A stretch of DNA of 64,000 nt from Desulfocapsa sp. (GCA_022712895.1 JAFLJS010000039.1:62001-126000); one strand, 5' to 3'; shown: positions 25,862 to 34,840, counted from the stretch's first letter. Notes: generated from the letters alone by a model not told the origin. Numbers and translations are program-made.

Positions 25862-27199
25862 TTATTTTTTGAGACCAAAAATTCCGGAAGATTTTGCAGA
25901 GAAGGCTGGGCGATATGCTTTTCTATGTCTTCCTGTACCTTTTTCAGTATTTTCCTGAGGATGGTTGCTGGAATTTTCGGTTGTGGAAGGTGTGAACTGA
26001 ACTGTTGCAGGGGTACCGGTGATGGATTCAGAATACAGTTCACAGAAGAGTGAGCAGGATTTGAAATAGGATTTTTTCTTGATCCATCTGGGCCAGGAGT
26101 TGTTTTCTTGATGTTGTAAAAATTGTGGGAGGTTAGAGAGCAAGGTAACCATTTCCTGACGGATAGCACGTTTGAGGTTTAACTGTTGGCCCAGTTCCTT
26201 ATCAAGTTCTGTACGTAGAATTTTTGAAAATTTAAAGGCCGCCGCACCTTTCAATCGTTGATTGCAAAGATCAAATCTGGCATTGGCCCAGGGAATAAGG
26301 ATCAGTCCCAGTAAAAAGCTGTTGGCAAGGCCTCTCTTTCCAGATTCTTTGGCCATGATTGCGCAACGGTCAATCACTTCTGCAACACTTATGAGTTGTT
26401 CTCTATAGGTTTTTTCCTCTGAGCCTTCTTTCGCAGAAATACTCTTTTCATAGAGGCCGAAAAGAGCAAAGAAGAGCTCAGAGTCCAGTGCCAGATGCAA
26501 CCATTCTGCGAGAGATCCGGAATGAAGGTCTTTGAAAAATTCATCACGGATACGGGAGGGTGGGCAGAGTGTCAGTTTCTGATGATGCTCACAAATTTTC
26601 TTCCAGCTTTCAGGGGCGATGGAAAATCCCATGCGTGCAGCGTGACGAATGGCTCGCAGCATTCGTACCGGATCTCGCGTGATACGTCGTTCCGGTTCAC
26701 CAATAAACTGGATGATGGATTTATCGAGATCTGAAATGCCATCAACATAGTCAATGATGGTGTTATTTTCGATTTCGTAAAAGAGTCCGTTGACAGTGAG
26801 GTCACGGCGCTGGGCATCTTCACCAAGGCTGCCATAGGTGTTATTGGGGGCAAGTACCTGTTCCGGGCCTTCAAGGTCAAATTCGCTTAAAGAACGAAGA
26901 GTGGAAACTTCTAGCTCCTTGCCATGGAAAAAGACCTGCACCAGACGAAAACGCCTGCCGATGGTACGGCTGTTACGAAAAAGTTTACGAATCTGCCCGG
27001 GACGGGCATCGGTTGAAATGTCAAAGTCTTTTGGAGTGCGACCGAGATAGAGGTCACGCACCCCTCCACCCACCAGATAACCAGCATACCCGTTGTCCCG
27101 CAGTACTCGCAGTACCTTCATGGCATCCTTATCAATCATATGATGACGGATTGGATGATCATCCGGGGTTAAGATTCTTGGACTGTGGCTGTTACTCAT
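25862..27199 (-). CDS. pcnB: Poly(A) polymerase / tRNA nucleotidyltransferase-family protein PcnB
   Basis: A 445-residue class II nucleotidyltransferase. The catalytic block GGGVRDLYLGRTPKDFDIST contains the metal-binding DxD, followed by RRFRLVQV, RRDLTVNGLFY and the RDPVRMLRAIR segment of the neck domain. The N-terminal HMIDKDAMKVL matches PcnB more than CCA-adding enzymes. It would add 3' poly(A) tails that promote RNA decay. The C-terminal tail after about residue 400 is Ser/Thr/Pro-rich and poorly conserved. The gene starts within the last 4 bp of the upstream monooxygenase gene, so they form one unit. Confidence 0.85.
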   Translation of the reverse strand: MSNSHSPRILTPDDHPIRHHMIDKDAMKVLRVLRDNGYAGYLVGGGVRDLYLGRTPKDFDISTDARPGQIRKLFRNSRTIGRRFRLVQVFFHGKELEVSTLRSLSEFDLEGPEQVLAPNNTYGSLGEDAQRRDLTVNGLFYEIENNTIIDYVDGISDLDKSIIQFIGEPERRITRDPVRMLRAIRHAARMGFSIAPESWKKICEHHQKLTLCPPSRIRDEFFKDLHSGSLAEWLHLALDSELFFALFGLYEKSISAKEGSEEKTYREQLISVAEVIDRCAIMAKESGKRGLANSFLLGLILIPWANARFDLCNQRLKGAAAFKFSKILRTELDKELGQQLNLKRAIRQEMVTLLSNLPQFLQHQENNSWPRWIKKKSYFKSCSLFCELYSESITGTPATVQFTPSTTENSSNHPQENTEKGTGRHRKAYRPAFSAKSSGIFGLKK

Positions 27200-28179
27200 G
27201 CGGGGGAAAAGCCTTTTCCTTCTTTGTAGACTGATTCAGCGTCGGTGACGAACTGTTTGAAAATTTCAGCAACCGGGAGAATGTCTTTCATTTTATAGGT
27301 ATTCATGCCTGAGAAAAAGAGTCCCTCGTCAAGCTTTCCATCACGGGCGGCCATCAGACGTTCACTGATGCAATAGTGATGGTCACATTTTTTCAGACAC
27401 TTATAGGCACATTTTTTTACTTTTAGATCTTCGCCTGCTGTTAACGAACGAATAAATTGGGTATTTATAGCTCGCCCCGGCATCCCTACGGGAGAGGATG
27501 TAAGGACAATATCTTCCTTCTGGGCATCCAGGAATGCCTGTTTGAAGTTGTTGTCCACATCACACTCTTCACTGAGGACAAAACGTGATGCTATCTGTAT
27601 GCCATCAGCTCCATATTTGTCCATATATTCGGCCATTTCAAATCCGTTTGTGATGCCACCTGCTGCAATAAGCGGTACGTTTTTGACCACGTCCCGAATG
27701 GCAGGGAAGATTTCGCGAAGGGTTTTGTCGGTGCCCAAGTGGCCGCCAGCTTCACAGGATTCAACAATAATTGCAGCAGCGCCAAGACGTTCTGCAAGTT
27801 TTGCAATACCCGGCGAAGAAACAATCATGATAATTGGTACATTGTGTTCCTTGCCTATTTTAAATATATCACGGGAAAAACCGGCTCCGGTGATAAGCAT
27901 GTCAACGCCAGCATCAATACAAACCATGACTTGTCTATAAAATTCTTTCATGGCGTACATAACATTGACTGCAACGACTCCGTCGGTATTTCTTTTTGCT
28001 TTAAGGATATCAGCACGAAGAACGTCAGCAGGCAGGGCGGAGCCGCCAATGACTCCGATCCCACCACAATTGGCTACCGGGGCCGCCAGTGCTGCAGTGG
28101 AAACACGAATGGACATCCCACCCTGAATAAGTGGAATAGGTGCTGTAAAACCTGCTATTTTTAACTCGGGTAATTTCAT
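27196..28179 (-). CDS. Nitronate monooxygenase-family flavoprotein
   Basis: A 327-residue FMN-dependent TIM-barrel enzyme of the nitronate monooxygenase/2-nitropropane dioxygenase family. Landmarks are PLIQGGMSIRVS at the N-terminus, GVIGGSAL, NVMYAM, ITGAGFSRD, EAGGHLGTD and AAGGI with the phosphate-binding ASRF. A C-terminal cysteine cluster (CAYKCLKKCDHHYC) is characteristic of an anaerobe subgroup. The open frame extends 63 codons upstream, but the family start MKLPELKI and AGGAG 11 nt before it fix the start at 28179. The substrate in an anaerobe is uncertain; relatives also act as enoyl reductases. Confidence 0.85.
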   Translation of the reverse strand: MKLPELKIAGFTAPIPLIQGGMSIRVSTAALAAPVANCGGIGVIGGSALPADVLRADILKAKRNTDGVVAVNVMYAMKEFYRQVMVCIDAGVDMLITGAGFSRDIFKIGKEHNVPIIMIVSSPGIAKLAERLGAAAIIVESCEAGGHLGTDKTLREIFPAIRDVVKNVPLIAAGGITNGFEMAEYMDKYGADGIQIASRFVLSEECDVDNNFKQAFLDAQKEDIVLTSSPVGMPGRAINTQFIRSLTAGEDLKVKKCAYKCLKKCDHHYCISERLMAARDGKLDEGLFFSGMNTYKMKDILPVAEIFKQFVTDAESVYKEGKGFSPA

Positions 28180-28371
28180 CTGCTCGTTGGCTCCTGTGCC
28201 GGATATGTCATAAGATATAAAAATCGGATAATGCCTTGCCTTCACGTTTTTGTCAAGGATGTTGCTTTTGCAAGGTATCCGGAACAATAAGTATAAAAGT
28301 CTGCTTGTCAGCACATATAAGGAGAAAATTGAATAAAAGTGTCGATTTTTACGGATCAGCCCTGCCATTGC

Positions 28372-28399
28372 TTGACATTTTCAGCTAATTGCGTTTAAT
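28372..28399 (+). promoter_or_regulatory. Candidate promoter for hisS-aspS
   Basis: TTGACA (28372-28377), a 16-bp spacer and TTTAAT (28394-28399) lie about 55 bp before the hisS start codon. The hexamers are close to the sigma-70 consensus; no T-box or other leader element is apparent. Confidence 0.5.
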
Positions 28400-28453
28400 T
28401 TCATTCTTTTTTGGATATGAAATTTGACCTGATTTATTGTAAGGAGAAACGTA

Positions 28454-29725
28454 GTGAAAATCTCGGCCTTAAACGGCTTTAAAGACATATTACCCGGTGA
28501 AGTAGAGCTCTGGCAGCACGTTGAAAATCTTGCCCGCGATATCTTTGCCCGCTTTCATTTTTCCGAAATCCGTATGCCCATTCTGGAGAAGACAAGTCTT
28601 TTTGCCAGATCAATCGGTGAGGCTACTGATATTGTTGAAAAAGAGATGTATACCTTTGTGGACAAGCAGATCACCATGCGTCCTGAAGCTACAGCTTCCC
28701 TACTCCGTGCCTATATTCAACATGGACTCCATGTGCAGAAACCGGTGCAGCGTCTCTTTACCATTGGTCCCATGTTTCGCCATGAGCGTCCACAGAAAGG
28801 CCGTTTGCGCCAGTTTCATCAGTTGGATGTGGAAGTACTCGGTGCGGCAAGCCCGCGAGTTGATGCTGAGTTGATGGGACTTGGCAGTATGCTGCTTACA
28901 GAGCTTGGAGTTTCAGTCAGTCTTGAGTTAAACTCTCTTGGTTGTCCGGTGTGCCGTCCCGGATTCCGGGAAATGTTGCTGCAATTTATTAATGAGCGTA
29001 AAGAATTACTCTGTGATGATTGTAAGCGGCGTAGTACCACGAATCCATTGCGGGTACTGGACTGCAAAAATCCAAAATGCAGAGAACAGGTTGAAGATGC
29101 TCCTTCTATTCAGGAGCACTTATGTGAGGAGTGTGATACCCATTTTTCTGCGGTACAGCACAATCTGCAACAGCTTAAGGTCTCATACAGTCTGAATAAA
29201 TTTATGGTTCGTGGCCTGGATTACTACTGCCGCACAACCTTTGAATTTATCACCAAAGATCTTGGTTCACAGTCTGCAGTATGTGCCGGAGGCCGCTACG
29301 ATGGCCTGGTCGAGCAGCTTGGTGGTCCTAAAAAGGTTCCAGGGATTGGTTTTGCCATGGGAATAGAGCGACTTGTTCTGTTATTGCAACAACAGGAGCA
29401 GGAACAAACTCCCGAAAAAGGAATTGATATCTTTGTGGCCGGTCTTGGTGAAAAGGCGGCTGATTTTGCTTTCCCCCTTGTGCATGGCTTGCGTCAGAAC
29501 AAAATTATCGCAGCCATGGATCATGAAGGACGTAGCCTGAAAAGCCAGATGAAGCAGGCGAATAAGGCAGGTGCTGGTTGGGCTCTGATCATTGGTGAAG
29601 ATGAGCTTGAGAAAGGAGTGGCAATGTTTCGTAATATGGCCACTAAAGAACAGAATGAAATCGCCATTGTAAATGATAACAATGAGCTTTTAAATATATT
29701 GATTGAACAATTAACAACCGGATAA
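28454..29725 (+). CDS. hisS: Histidyl-tRNA synthetase
   Basis: A 423-residue class II aminoacyl-tRNA synthetase that charges tRNA-His. It opens with the family segment LNGFKDILPGE. Motif 2 is FRHERPQKGRLRQFHQ, the histidine-specific loops are GLDYYCRTTFE and AGGRYDGLV, and motif 3 is GFAMGIERLVLLL. The anticodon-binding domain follows to the end. A GTG start at 28454 is preceded by AAGGAG. A four-cysteine insertion (CPVC, CDDC, CKNPKC, CEEC, about 160-230) could bind zinc. Forms an operon with aspS, 6 bp apart. Confidence 0.96.
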   Translation: MKISALNGFKDILPGEVELWQHVENLARDIFARFHFSEIRMPILEKTSLFARSIGEATDIVEKEMYTFVDKQITMRPEATASLLRAYIQHGLHVQKPVQRLFTIGPMFRHERPQKGRLRQFHQLDVEVLGAASPRVDAELMGLGSMLLTELGVSVSLELNSLGCPVCRPGFREMLLQFINERKELLCDDCKRRSTTNPLRVLDCKNPKCREQVEDAPSIQEHLCEECDTHFSAVQHNLQQLKVSYSLNKFMVRGLDYYCRTTFEFITKDLGSQSAVCAGGRYDGLVEQLGGPKKVPGIGFAMGIERLVLLLQQQEQEQTPEKGIDIFVAGLGEKAADFAFPLVHGLRQNKIIAAMDHEGRSLKSQMKQANKAGAGWALIIGEDELEKGVAMFRNMATKEQNEIAIVNDNNELLNILIEQLTTG

Positions 29726-29731
29726 ACGATT

Positions 29732-31528
29732 ATGGAATCAATGGGAACACTCCGCAGAACTCACTCCTGCAACGATCTTACAAGTGCCGATATCGGTAAA
29801 GAAGTAATCCTTATGGGCTGGGTACTGCGTAGACGGGATCACGGTGGCGTTATCTTTATCGATCTTCGTGACCGCAACGGTCTGACACAGATTATTTTCA
29901 ATCCCGAAGTGAACCCTGAGGTACATGAGAAGGCGCATAAGTTGCGTTCTGAATGGGTAATTGCTGTTCGCGGAAAAGTTGAGGCCCGCCTTGAAGGCAT
30001 GGCTAATACCAAACTTGATACCGGTGAGATCGAGGTGTTTATTGATGAGCTGCGTATCCTCAATGTCTCTGAAACACCACCCTTCCCATTGGATGAAGAA
30101 TCTGAAGTTTCCGATAATATCCGACTCCAGTATCGTTATATGGATCTGAGGCGTCCGGAGATGGCTGCTAATCTTCGGCAGCGTCATAAGGCGGTACAGT
30201 CTCTTCGAGCCTACCTTAATGACAACGATTTCCTTGAAGTGGAAACCCCGATGCTTACCCGTTCAACCCCTGAGGGAGCACGGGATTATCTTGTTCCAAG
30301 TCGTGTAAATGCTGGTAAGTTTTATGCTCTACCTCAGTCCCCTCAGCTCTTCAAACAGTTGTTGATGGTTGCGGGTATTGACAGGTATTATCAGATCGTC
30401 AAATGTTTCCGTGATGAAGATCTGCGTGCTGACCGTCAGCCTGAGTTTACCCAAATTGATATGGAACTCTCCTTTATGGATCAGGAGCAGATCATTGATA
30501 TCACAGAGGGCATGATTGCTAAACTTTTCAAAGATACATTGGATATTGATGTGGCACCGCCATTTCACCAAATCAGCTATGATGAGGCTATGGACCGCTT
30601 CGGTATGGATCGGCCTGATACCCGATTTGGCTTTGAGTTAGTCGATCTGACAGAAATTGCCAAAACCTGTTCATTTAAGGTTTTCCGTTCCATTGCTGAT
30701 GGTGATGGAACTGTTCGTGCCATAAATGCCAAAGGCTGTGCCAAATTCTCCCGTAAAGATCTTGATGTCCTCACAGATTATGTGGCTCAATTTGGTGCCA
30801 AAGGTCTGGCCTGGGTGAAAATGAAAGCAGATGGTGAATGGCAGTCTCCCATTGCCAAGTTTTTCAGTGATGAAGAACGTGCTGCCATGACCGAAGCTTT
30901 AGATGCTGAAGAGGGAGATCTGCTCTTCTTCGGGGCGGATAAAAAATCTGTTGTGTTGCCGGTTCTTGGCGAGCTTCGTCTGGAAATTGCCCGCCGCCTT
31001 GATCTGCGTGATAAAAAAGTCTTTAATTTTGTCTGGGTCACCGATTTTCCACTGATGGAGTACGACGAAAACAAAAAACGTTTTCAGGCATTGCATCATC
31101 CATTCACTGCGCCAAAAGAGGAAGATCTGGATAAGCTGGAAAGTGATCCGGGCTCTGTGTACAGCCAGGCGTATGACCTAGTGTTAAATGGTACTGAAAT
31201 TGGTGGTGGTTCCATCCGTATTCATCAGCGTGATATTCAGTCAAAAGTCCTGAGAGCCCTTGATATCAGCGATGAAGAAGCAAACGATAAGTTTGGCTTC
31301 CTGTTGAAAGCTCTGGAACTTGGTGCGCCTCCACACGGTGGACTGGCATTTGGACTGGATCGTTTGTTGATGCTTATTACCGGAAGTGATTCTATCAGGG
31401 ACGTTATTGCTTTTCCTAAGACTCAGCGAGCTACCTGCCCGCTTACCGAGGCTCCGGCAGGTGTGGCCAGAAAACAGCTTACGGAGTTATATCTTCGTCC
31501 TGATTGGAAAGAGAATACGGATGACTAA
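29732..31528 (+). CDS. aspS: Aspartyl-tRNA synthetase
   Basis: A 598-residue bacterial-type AspRS: OB-fold anticodon domain (about 1-110, GWVLRRRDHGGVIFIDLRD), class II catalytic domain with motif 1 (RAYLNDNDFLEVETPML), motif 2 (FRDEDLRADRQPEFTQ), a GAD insertion domain (about 290-420) and motif 3 (GLAFGLDRLLMLI). The C-terminal block VIAFPKTQ is followed by an extension ending NTDD. Whether it discriminates tRNA-Asp from tRNA-Asn is not readable here. A diverged copy of its last codons is found about 1 kb downstream. Confidence 0.96.
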   Translation: MESMGTLRRTHSCNDLTSADIGKEVILMGWVLRRRDHGGVIFIDLRDRNGLTQIIFNPEVNPEVHEKAHKLRSEWVIAVRGKVEARLEGMANTKLDTGEIEVFIDELRILNVSETPPFPLDEESEVSDNIRLQYRYMDLRRPEMAANLRQRHKAVQSLRAYLNDNDFLEVETPMLTRSTPEGARDYLVPSRVNAGKFYALPQSPQLFKQLLMVAGIDRYYQIVKCFRDEDLRADRQPEFTQIDMELSFMDQEQIIDITEGMIAKLFKDTLDIDVAPPFHQISYDEAMDRFGMDRPDTRFGFELVDLTEIAKTCSFKVFRSIADGDGTVRAINAKGCAKFSRKDLDVLTDYVAQFGAKGLAWVKMKADGEWQSPIAKFFSDEERAAMTEALDAEEGDLLFFGADKKSVVLPVLGELRLEIARRLDLRDKKVFNFVWVTDFPLMEYDENKKRFQALHHPFTAPKEEDLDKLESDPGSVYSQAYDLVLNGTEIGGGSIRIHQRDIQSKVLRALDISDEEANDKFGFLLKALELGAPPHGGLAFGLDRLLMLITGSDSIRDVIAFPKTQRATCPLTEAPAGVARKQLTELYLRPDWKENTDD

Positions 31529-31700
31529 TAAAAATCCTATTACAGCCAGAAAAGAGTGCTGCTGAGGTTTTCTTATCCCATATTTTCAGCCAACTGAGCC
31601 ATAAATATTTAGATTCCTGTTAAAAACATCAAGTCAATGGCCGCTCCTTGAAGTGTTAAGAAGGAGCTTAACAGAGTGGGTACCCTGTAAAAAAGAAAGG
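31502..31700. repeat. Left copy of a duplicated segment (aspS tail + small-ORF remnant)
   Basis: It shares long near-identical stretches, in the same order, with 32616-32985: the aspS end (GAATACGGAYGACTAATAA), the C-terminal codons of the small membrane-protein gene, and its leader with the dyad TGTTAAG-6 nt-CTTAACA. In this copy the middle, about 150 bp with the start of the small ORF, is missing. Confidence 0.8.
31573..31648 (-). pseudogene. Remnant of the small membrane-protein gene
   Basis: Minus-strand translation gives GAAIDLMFLTGI, a stop, then IFMAQLAENMG and a final stop. This aligns with GAAIGLMFLTGIWLFLAQLAECMG of the intact copy at 32678-32902. The tryptophan codon has become a stop, and the N-terminal two thirds have been deleted. 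It abuts the aspS stop on the opposite strand. Confidence 0.78.
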
Positions 31701-31704
31701 CAAT

Positions 31705-32510
31705 CTATTTACTGGCAAATGGGTCAACTTCGGGAGGGATAACTCCCACCGACTTCGCATACTCATCCCAGGCATCAATAAGGCGCAGCTTCAGGGAAGA
31801 TAAATCTTTACTTTCGCCAGGATCTACACTCAGATCAAAGACCCGCCATTCACTTGGGCCATGGGGTTTACTGATCCAGGTTGCTTTGAAGTTGTTATAT
31901 TCCCAGTCAATTGCTTCATCTGGACCGCGAACTGTTGAGCTTTTTTAGGATAGAAGTGGAACCATCGACTTTCCGGGCGGTTGTTTGACAGGTTTACCAT
32001 TGTAAGCAGTCGGATATGTTGCTCCAGCAAGTTCCAGAAAATTGGTAGCTAAATCCATTACATGCGCTACACCATCAACGGTGAGCGAATCCCGCCTTCG
32101 GGAAGTTCTTGAAGAGATGAAAAGGCGTCGAACTGGCTTGCGCCCACCCTGGGCCCTGTGCGATGCGTGACCCGCGTTTGCCCCAGTTGGAGAGCCGGTT
32201 ATCGAAATTGTGTTCCACCAGGCTTCATCGGTGCCGGGATAACTATCCATCTCGAAACCATTAGCGCCGTTATCCGAGAAAAATATAACAAGCGTATCCT
32301 TCTTCTTTCCTGAGCTTTCTAGATATTGGAGAACACGTCCTATATTGTGATCGATATTCTCAATCACCGCCGAATTTTCATCGCTTTCTGCTCAGCGGTA
32401 AGTTTCCCCCACTGTGGAACCTGTTTTATCCATGGTTCCAAATCAGTCTCCTCAGGAACAATTCAAGCTCCTTTATTCGAGCAAGACGCTTTGTGCGTAG
32501 AGCATTAAGC
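31705..32510 (-). pseudogene. Arylsulfatase pseudogene, C-terminal half
   Basis: Three frames together read as a type I sulfatase. RLARIKELELF shifts into EETDLEPWIKQVPQWGKLTAEQ, which shifts into IENIDHNIGRVLQYLESSG and FFSDNGANGFEMDSYPG, with the metal-binding SDNGA. A further shift gives WEYNNFKATWISKPHGPSEW, then VFDLSVDPGES and the stop at 31705. The N-terminal half with the formylglycine CxPSR site is absent. Several frameshifts and the truncation mark it as dead. It lies between the two copies of the duplicated segment. Confidence 0.85.
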
Positions 32511-32540
32511 CACTTCTTGGACTTTGTGACTTCCAGTACG

Positions 32541-32642
32541 GTTATTAGTCCTAAGTCATTTTCCGGACAGAAGGATCAGAGCAATTTTTGTGAAGAGCTG
32601 ATGTATCTGTGTTTTGACCGGAAAAAGAATACGGACGACTAA
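32541..32642 (+). pseudogene. Orphan fragment of the aspS 3' end
   Basis: A 33-codon in-frame run, VISPKSF to ELMYLCFDRKKNTDD and stop, mirrors the AspRS tail from VIAFPKTQ to ELYLRPDWKENTDD, with a short internal deletion. DNA identity over the last 26 bp, across the stop codons, is 24 of 26. It has no start codon of its own. It marks the left end of the right-hand duplicate. Confidence 0.75.
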
Positions 32643-32985
32643 TAATCTTCTGTCATAACCGGAGGAGGCGTATAATATTATCCCATGCATTCAGCTAACT
32701 GCGCTAGAAATAACCAGATTCCTGTCAAAAACATCAAGCCAATAGCAGCCCCTGCCAAGGTACTGTCAATTCGTGTCTGATATTTTTCGAGTAGTTTTTT
32801 CCATCCACTCTGTTTCCTTTGGTATACAGGTTTCCAGCATTTTGGTGTCAAAACTGTCTGCAAATAATGGTCACTTGTATTCATCGCTAATTTCTCTTTC
32901 ATGGTCAGTCCTCTTTGAAGTGTTAAGAGGAAGCTTAACAGAGGCGGGTACTCACAGAGTGAGCACCCTGAAAAAAAGATGAAGA
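32616..32985. repeat. Right copy of the duplicated segment
   Basis: It is collinear with 31502-31700: aspS tail, intact small membrane-protein gene, and leader with the dyad TGTTAAG (32921-32927) and CTTAACA (32934-32940). It also contains an extra hairpin, CTCAC-AGA-GTGAG, further upstream in the leader. Confidence 0.8.
32678..32902 (-). CDS. Small single-span membrane protein, unknown function
   Basis: A 74-residue protein with a basic, lysine-rich first half (QRKQSGWKKLLEKYQTR) and one C-terminal transmembrane helix (about 48-68, LAGAAIGLMFLTGIWLFLAQL). The positive-inside rule predicts a cytoplasmic N-terminus. The ATG at 32902 has GAGG 7 nt upstream; the frame stays open for 31 more codons but through the leader hairpins. 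I do not recognise a family. A truncated paralogue lies next to aspS, showing that this gene was duplicated together with the aspS tail. Confidence 0.6.
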   Translation of the reverse strand: MKEKLAMNTSDHYLQTVLTPKCWKPVYQRKQSGWKKLLEKYQTRIDSTLAGAAIGLMFLTGIWLFLAQLAECMG

Positions 32986-33030
32986 AAGAGTTCATTTTTA
33001 CAAAAACTGTAGAAAAGGAACTATTTCACC

Positions 33031-33586
33031 ATGCGTAAAATCATTCTGACCTGTTGTCTTCTGCTTGGTTTTGCAAGCGTTGCCACAGCCCTTGAAATTG
33101 CCGGAGTTCAGATTCCAGAAACGTTAAACACTGATCTTACGTTAAATGGGGCTGGTATCCGGTCGAAATTCTTCTTTAAAATATAGATTGCTGAACTGTA
33201 CCTTGAGCATCCTGCCAAAACGGCGGAGAAGGTACTCAGTACTCCTGGTCGCAAGCGTATGGCCATGCATATACTCTATGATGAAGTGAGTAAAGAAAAG
33301 CTGGTGGATGGCTGGAATGAGGGTTTTGGGGCTAATCATCAGTGATGACGAATTGAAACGGCTGGCACCTAAAATTGTACAGTTTAACGAGTTATTCGTG
33401 ACAGTGCATGAAGGTGAAGGAATTATTTTTGATTATACCCCGAATACGGGGACTGCGGTTACAATTGCCGGTACACAAAAGGGTGTCGTTGAAGGTGCGG
33501 CATTTAATAGTGCCCTGCTCTCTATCTGGTTGGGCAAGAACCCGGTTGGTGACGATTTACGGGATGCACTGCTTAGAAATAATTAA
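33031..33586 (+). pseudogene. Chalcone-isomerase-like exported protein, interrupted
   Basis: An ATG with signal peptide (MRKIILTCCLLLGFASVATA) begins a chalcone isomerase-like protein of the bacterial periplasmic type. The family segment FFFKI-x-IAELYLE is broken by TAG at 33184-33186, where a tyrosine codon is expected. Reading continues to GWNEGFGANH. A one-base shift near 33340 is needed to rejoin SDDELKRLAPKIVQFNELF, and the family ending IWLGKNPVGDDLRDALL follows. One nonsense change and one frameshift are enough to explain the break, so decay looks recent or a sequencing error is possible. Confidence 0.8.
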
Positions 33587-33619
33587 CAATCCGCAAGTGT
33601 ATCGTTTTTTTCGAATTTG

Positions 33620-34840
33620 TTATTTCCGGCGGGAGGCAGTTGTGTCTGTATCCCGCGTTTTCTCCATGGCTAGAAAGGTCATGTCGTCGTCGGCATCGGC
33701 CTGTTTGCCAAATTGTTTGATCTCACCAATGATATTCTGTACAGCCGCTTGTAGTGGGAGATCAGAGGTGTTTTTCATGGATTCCAGTAAGCGTTCGCTG
33801 GAGTAGAATTCGCCTGCTTCGTTGCAGTATTCTGTGAGTCCATCGGTGTAGAAAAATATCCTGTCCCCCACGCTCAATGTTCCTCTCCCCTCTTCCCATT
33901 CACCATCCATACCAGCAGGTGGCCCTCCTGTTTTGAGGGTGTGAGTCGTTCCGTCTTTTTCTATATGAATGGCAGGCGGGTGTCCTGCGCAGCAGTATCG
34001 GAAAGTGTTTGTTTTGGTATTTATCAGAATATAGAGCAGGGTCATGTAGAGATTGAAACGATGGAGAGGAAATTCTTTATCAAGTTCTTGAATAACGGTA
34101 ACCGGGGGAGTCACTGTTCGCTTACCATCTGCTGCCAGAGAAGTGACTATGGTTCCGGAATAACTCAGTGCCTGACTGGCCAGAGCGGTCATCATGGCAG
34201 CAGAAAAACCATGGCCGGAAACATCAATGATGTGTAGTGCGACATGCTCATCATCAAGACGTTGGATGTTGTAGATATCTCCGCCAATTTCCTGGCAGGG
34301 TTTGAAGTAGGACGCAAAACTCAGTGTTTTGCAATCAGGAACTCGTCTGGGGAGTAGATTCTTCTGTAGGTTTGCAGCTGCATGGAGACCTTCGAGCAGC
34401 TGTTTTTGCTGAATGAGCAGTTCTTTGTTTGCCTGTTGCAGAGAGGTTGTCAGTCTGTTTATGGTCAGGTGGGTCTGTATTCTAGCCAGTAACTCACCTT
34501 TACTCACAGGTTTAGTGATGTAATCCACGGCTCCGAGCTCAAAGGCACGCATTTTTGATTCGGTATCTGAAAGAGCAGATAACATAAGGATAGGGATACT
34601 TCGTAACGCTTCATTTTGTTGCACTTGTGCACAGACAGAGAAACCATCCATGACGGGCATGGTGATATCAAGGAGGATAAGGTCTGTTTTGTTTTCAGCA
34701 ATAATTTCCAGTCCAACCTGGCCATTCGGAGCTTCTAAAACTTGATAGCCGCCCTTGCGAAGATAGACTGTGATCAGCGTCCGTACGGCTTCACTGTCAT
34801 CAATAATGAGAACTGTAGTTTTCTCGTTGTGGTGACTCAT
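33620..34840 (-). CDS. Response-regulator PP2C phosphatase (RsbU/SpoIIE type)
   Basis: A 406-residue fusion. The receiver domain (about 8-125) has phospho-acceptor D58 in LILLDITMP and lysine in ITKPVSKGE. A coiled coil (about 135-165) links it to a SpoIIE-like PP2C domain, with the metal-binding EIGGDIYN, DVSGHGFSAAMMTA and FYTDGLTE. Such proteins dephosphorylate an anti-anti-sigma (STAS) protein when the receiver is activated. The likely partners are the STAS-PilZ protein and RsbW-like kinase directly upstream in the same operon. Confidence 0.88.
   Translation of the reverse strand: MSHHNEKTTVLIIDDSEAVRTLITVYLRKGGYQVLEAPNGQVGLEIIAENKTDLILLDITMPVMDGFSVCAQVQQNEALRSIPILMLSALSDTESKMRAFELGAVDYITKPVSKGELLARIQTHLTINRLTTSLQQANKELLIQQKQLLEGLHAAANLQKNLLPRRVPDCKTLSFASYFKPCQEIGGDIYNIQRLDDEHVALHIIDVSGHGFSAAMMTALASQALSYSGTIVTSLAADGKRTVTPPVTVIQELDKEFPLHRFNLYMTLLYILINTKTNTFRYCCAGHPPAIHIEKDGTTHTLKTGGPPAGMDGEWEEGRGTLSVGDRIFFYTDGLTEYCNEAGEFYSSERLLESMKNTSDLPLQAAVQNIIGEIKQFGKQADADDDMTFLAMEKTRDTDTTASRRK

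Noticed and set aside
25714-26169. A 151-codon minus-strand open frame near the pcnB end
   Set aside because: It overlaps the C-terminal part of pcnB in another frame, has low-complexity composition and no family resemblance.
31830-32030. A 66-codon open frame as a separate small gene
   Set aside because: It overlaps the sulfatase remnant but reads the wrong frame over most of its length.
33184-33186. In-frame TAG in the chalcone-isomerase-like gene as a possible pyrrolysine codon
   Set aside because: The same gene needs a frameshift downstream, no pyl genes are in the window, and the position is simply a tyrosine in the family.
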